Assembly (NCBI GenBank): GCA_964598725.1
Contig: CAZRCW010000009.1
Location: forward strand, 1-5,445
Reading direction: 5' to 3'
DNA from: JAGOTP01 sp964598725
GTDB taxonomy: Bacteria; Patescibacteriota; Patescibacteriia; 2-12-FULL-60-25
Length of the DNA: 5,445 bases
The notes beneath the pieces were generated by a model, which was not told where the DNA came from, searched no databases, and saw nothing but the letters and a program-made list of their open reading frames with translations. The translations under genes and the position numbers were made by a program. Of the stretch, positions 5,364 through 5,445 are shown in pieces; within the stretch, counting starts at the first letter, position 1; each line of letters begins with the position of its first letter.

Positions 5364-5445
5364 GGTGCCATCATATCAACCGAGAAGCTGGGAGGCAACA
5401 TCTGCGTGACCGGGATGTTCACTTGCTCGAACAGCCACTTGCCCC
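5360..5445 (-). CDS. 3' end of an unidentified gene upstream of the polymerase (partial)
   Basis: Reading the minus strand from position 5443, one frame stays open for 27 codons and ends at a TGA (5362-5360). The protein end reads approximately GKWLFEQVNIPV followed by TQMLPPSFSVDMMAP. The stop overlaps the polymerase ATG by 4 nt (ATGA), the same junction type as between the ATPase and SSB genes, which supports this frame as real and as part of the same operon. The other two frames also end in this stretch (one at a TGA near 5420, one at a TGA near 5379) and give less protein-like sequence. I do not recognise the family from so short a tail. A replication or nucleotide-metabolism gene would fit the location, but that is only context. 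Confidence 0.55.
   Translation of the reverse strand, partial: GKWLFEQVNIPVTQMLPPSFSVDMMAP

Overview
The window looks like part of the DNA replication and recombination block of a tailed bacteriophage or a prophage. It is moderately GC-rich. All supported genes lie on the minus strand, so the window is read from high to low coordinates. They are packed tightly, with 4-nt, 8-nt and 4-nt overlaps at three of the five gene junctions. Gene content (a phage family A DNA polymerase, a RecB/Cas4-type nuclease, a Sak4-like ATPase and a DUF669-like single-strand binding protein) points to a phage rather than a bacterial chromosome. A TTGACA-type promoter and an AGGAGGTGA Shine-Dalgarno sequence point to an ordinary bacterial host, but nothing seen identifies that host.

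Layout in direction of transcription. First comes the last 27 codons of an unidentified gene (5445-5360). Its stop overlaps the start of an 831-residue polymerase (5363-2868), which carries an N-terminal family-4-type uracil-DNA glycosylase-like Fe-S domain, a 3'-5' exonuclease and a Pol I palm/fingers core. A 40-nt gap leads to a 50-residue zinc-knuckle-like small protein (2827-2675). Immediately after its stop codon is a strong sigma70-type promoter candidate (2674-2646). It drives a three-gene unit: RecB/Cas4-like nuclease (2612-1551), Sak4-like P-loop ATPase (1558-758) and acidic-tailed SSB (761-129). Downstream of the SSB, 1-128 holds no convincing gene but contains seven tandem 12-bp repeats (26-109).

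Inferred logic: the polymerase synthesises DNA and proofreads. The nuclease resects DNA ends, and the Sak4-like ATPase with its SSB promotes single-strand annealing or strand exchange. The extra promoter would let the recombination trio be expressed independently of the polymerase.

The most notable points are a glycosylase-like domain that keeps its four Fe-S cysteines but appears to have lost its catalytic and uracil-binding residues, the promoter tucked behind the small gene, an ATPase whose ideal Shine-Dalgarno overlaps its only conventional start codon, the modular charge-alternating SSB tail, and the 12-bp repeat array. I did not find a clearly new biological system; the parts are mostly recognisable phage replication and recombination components.
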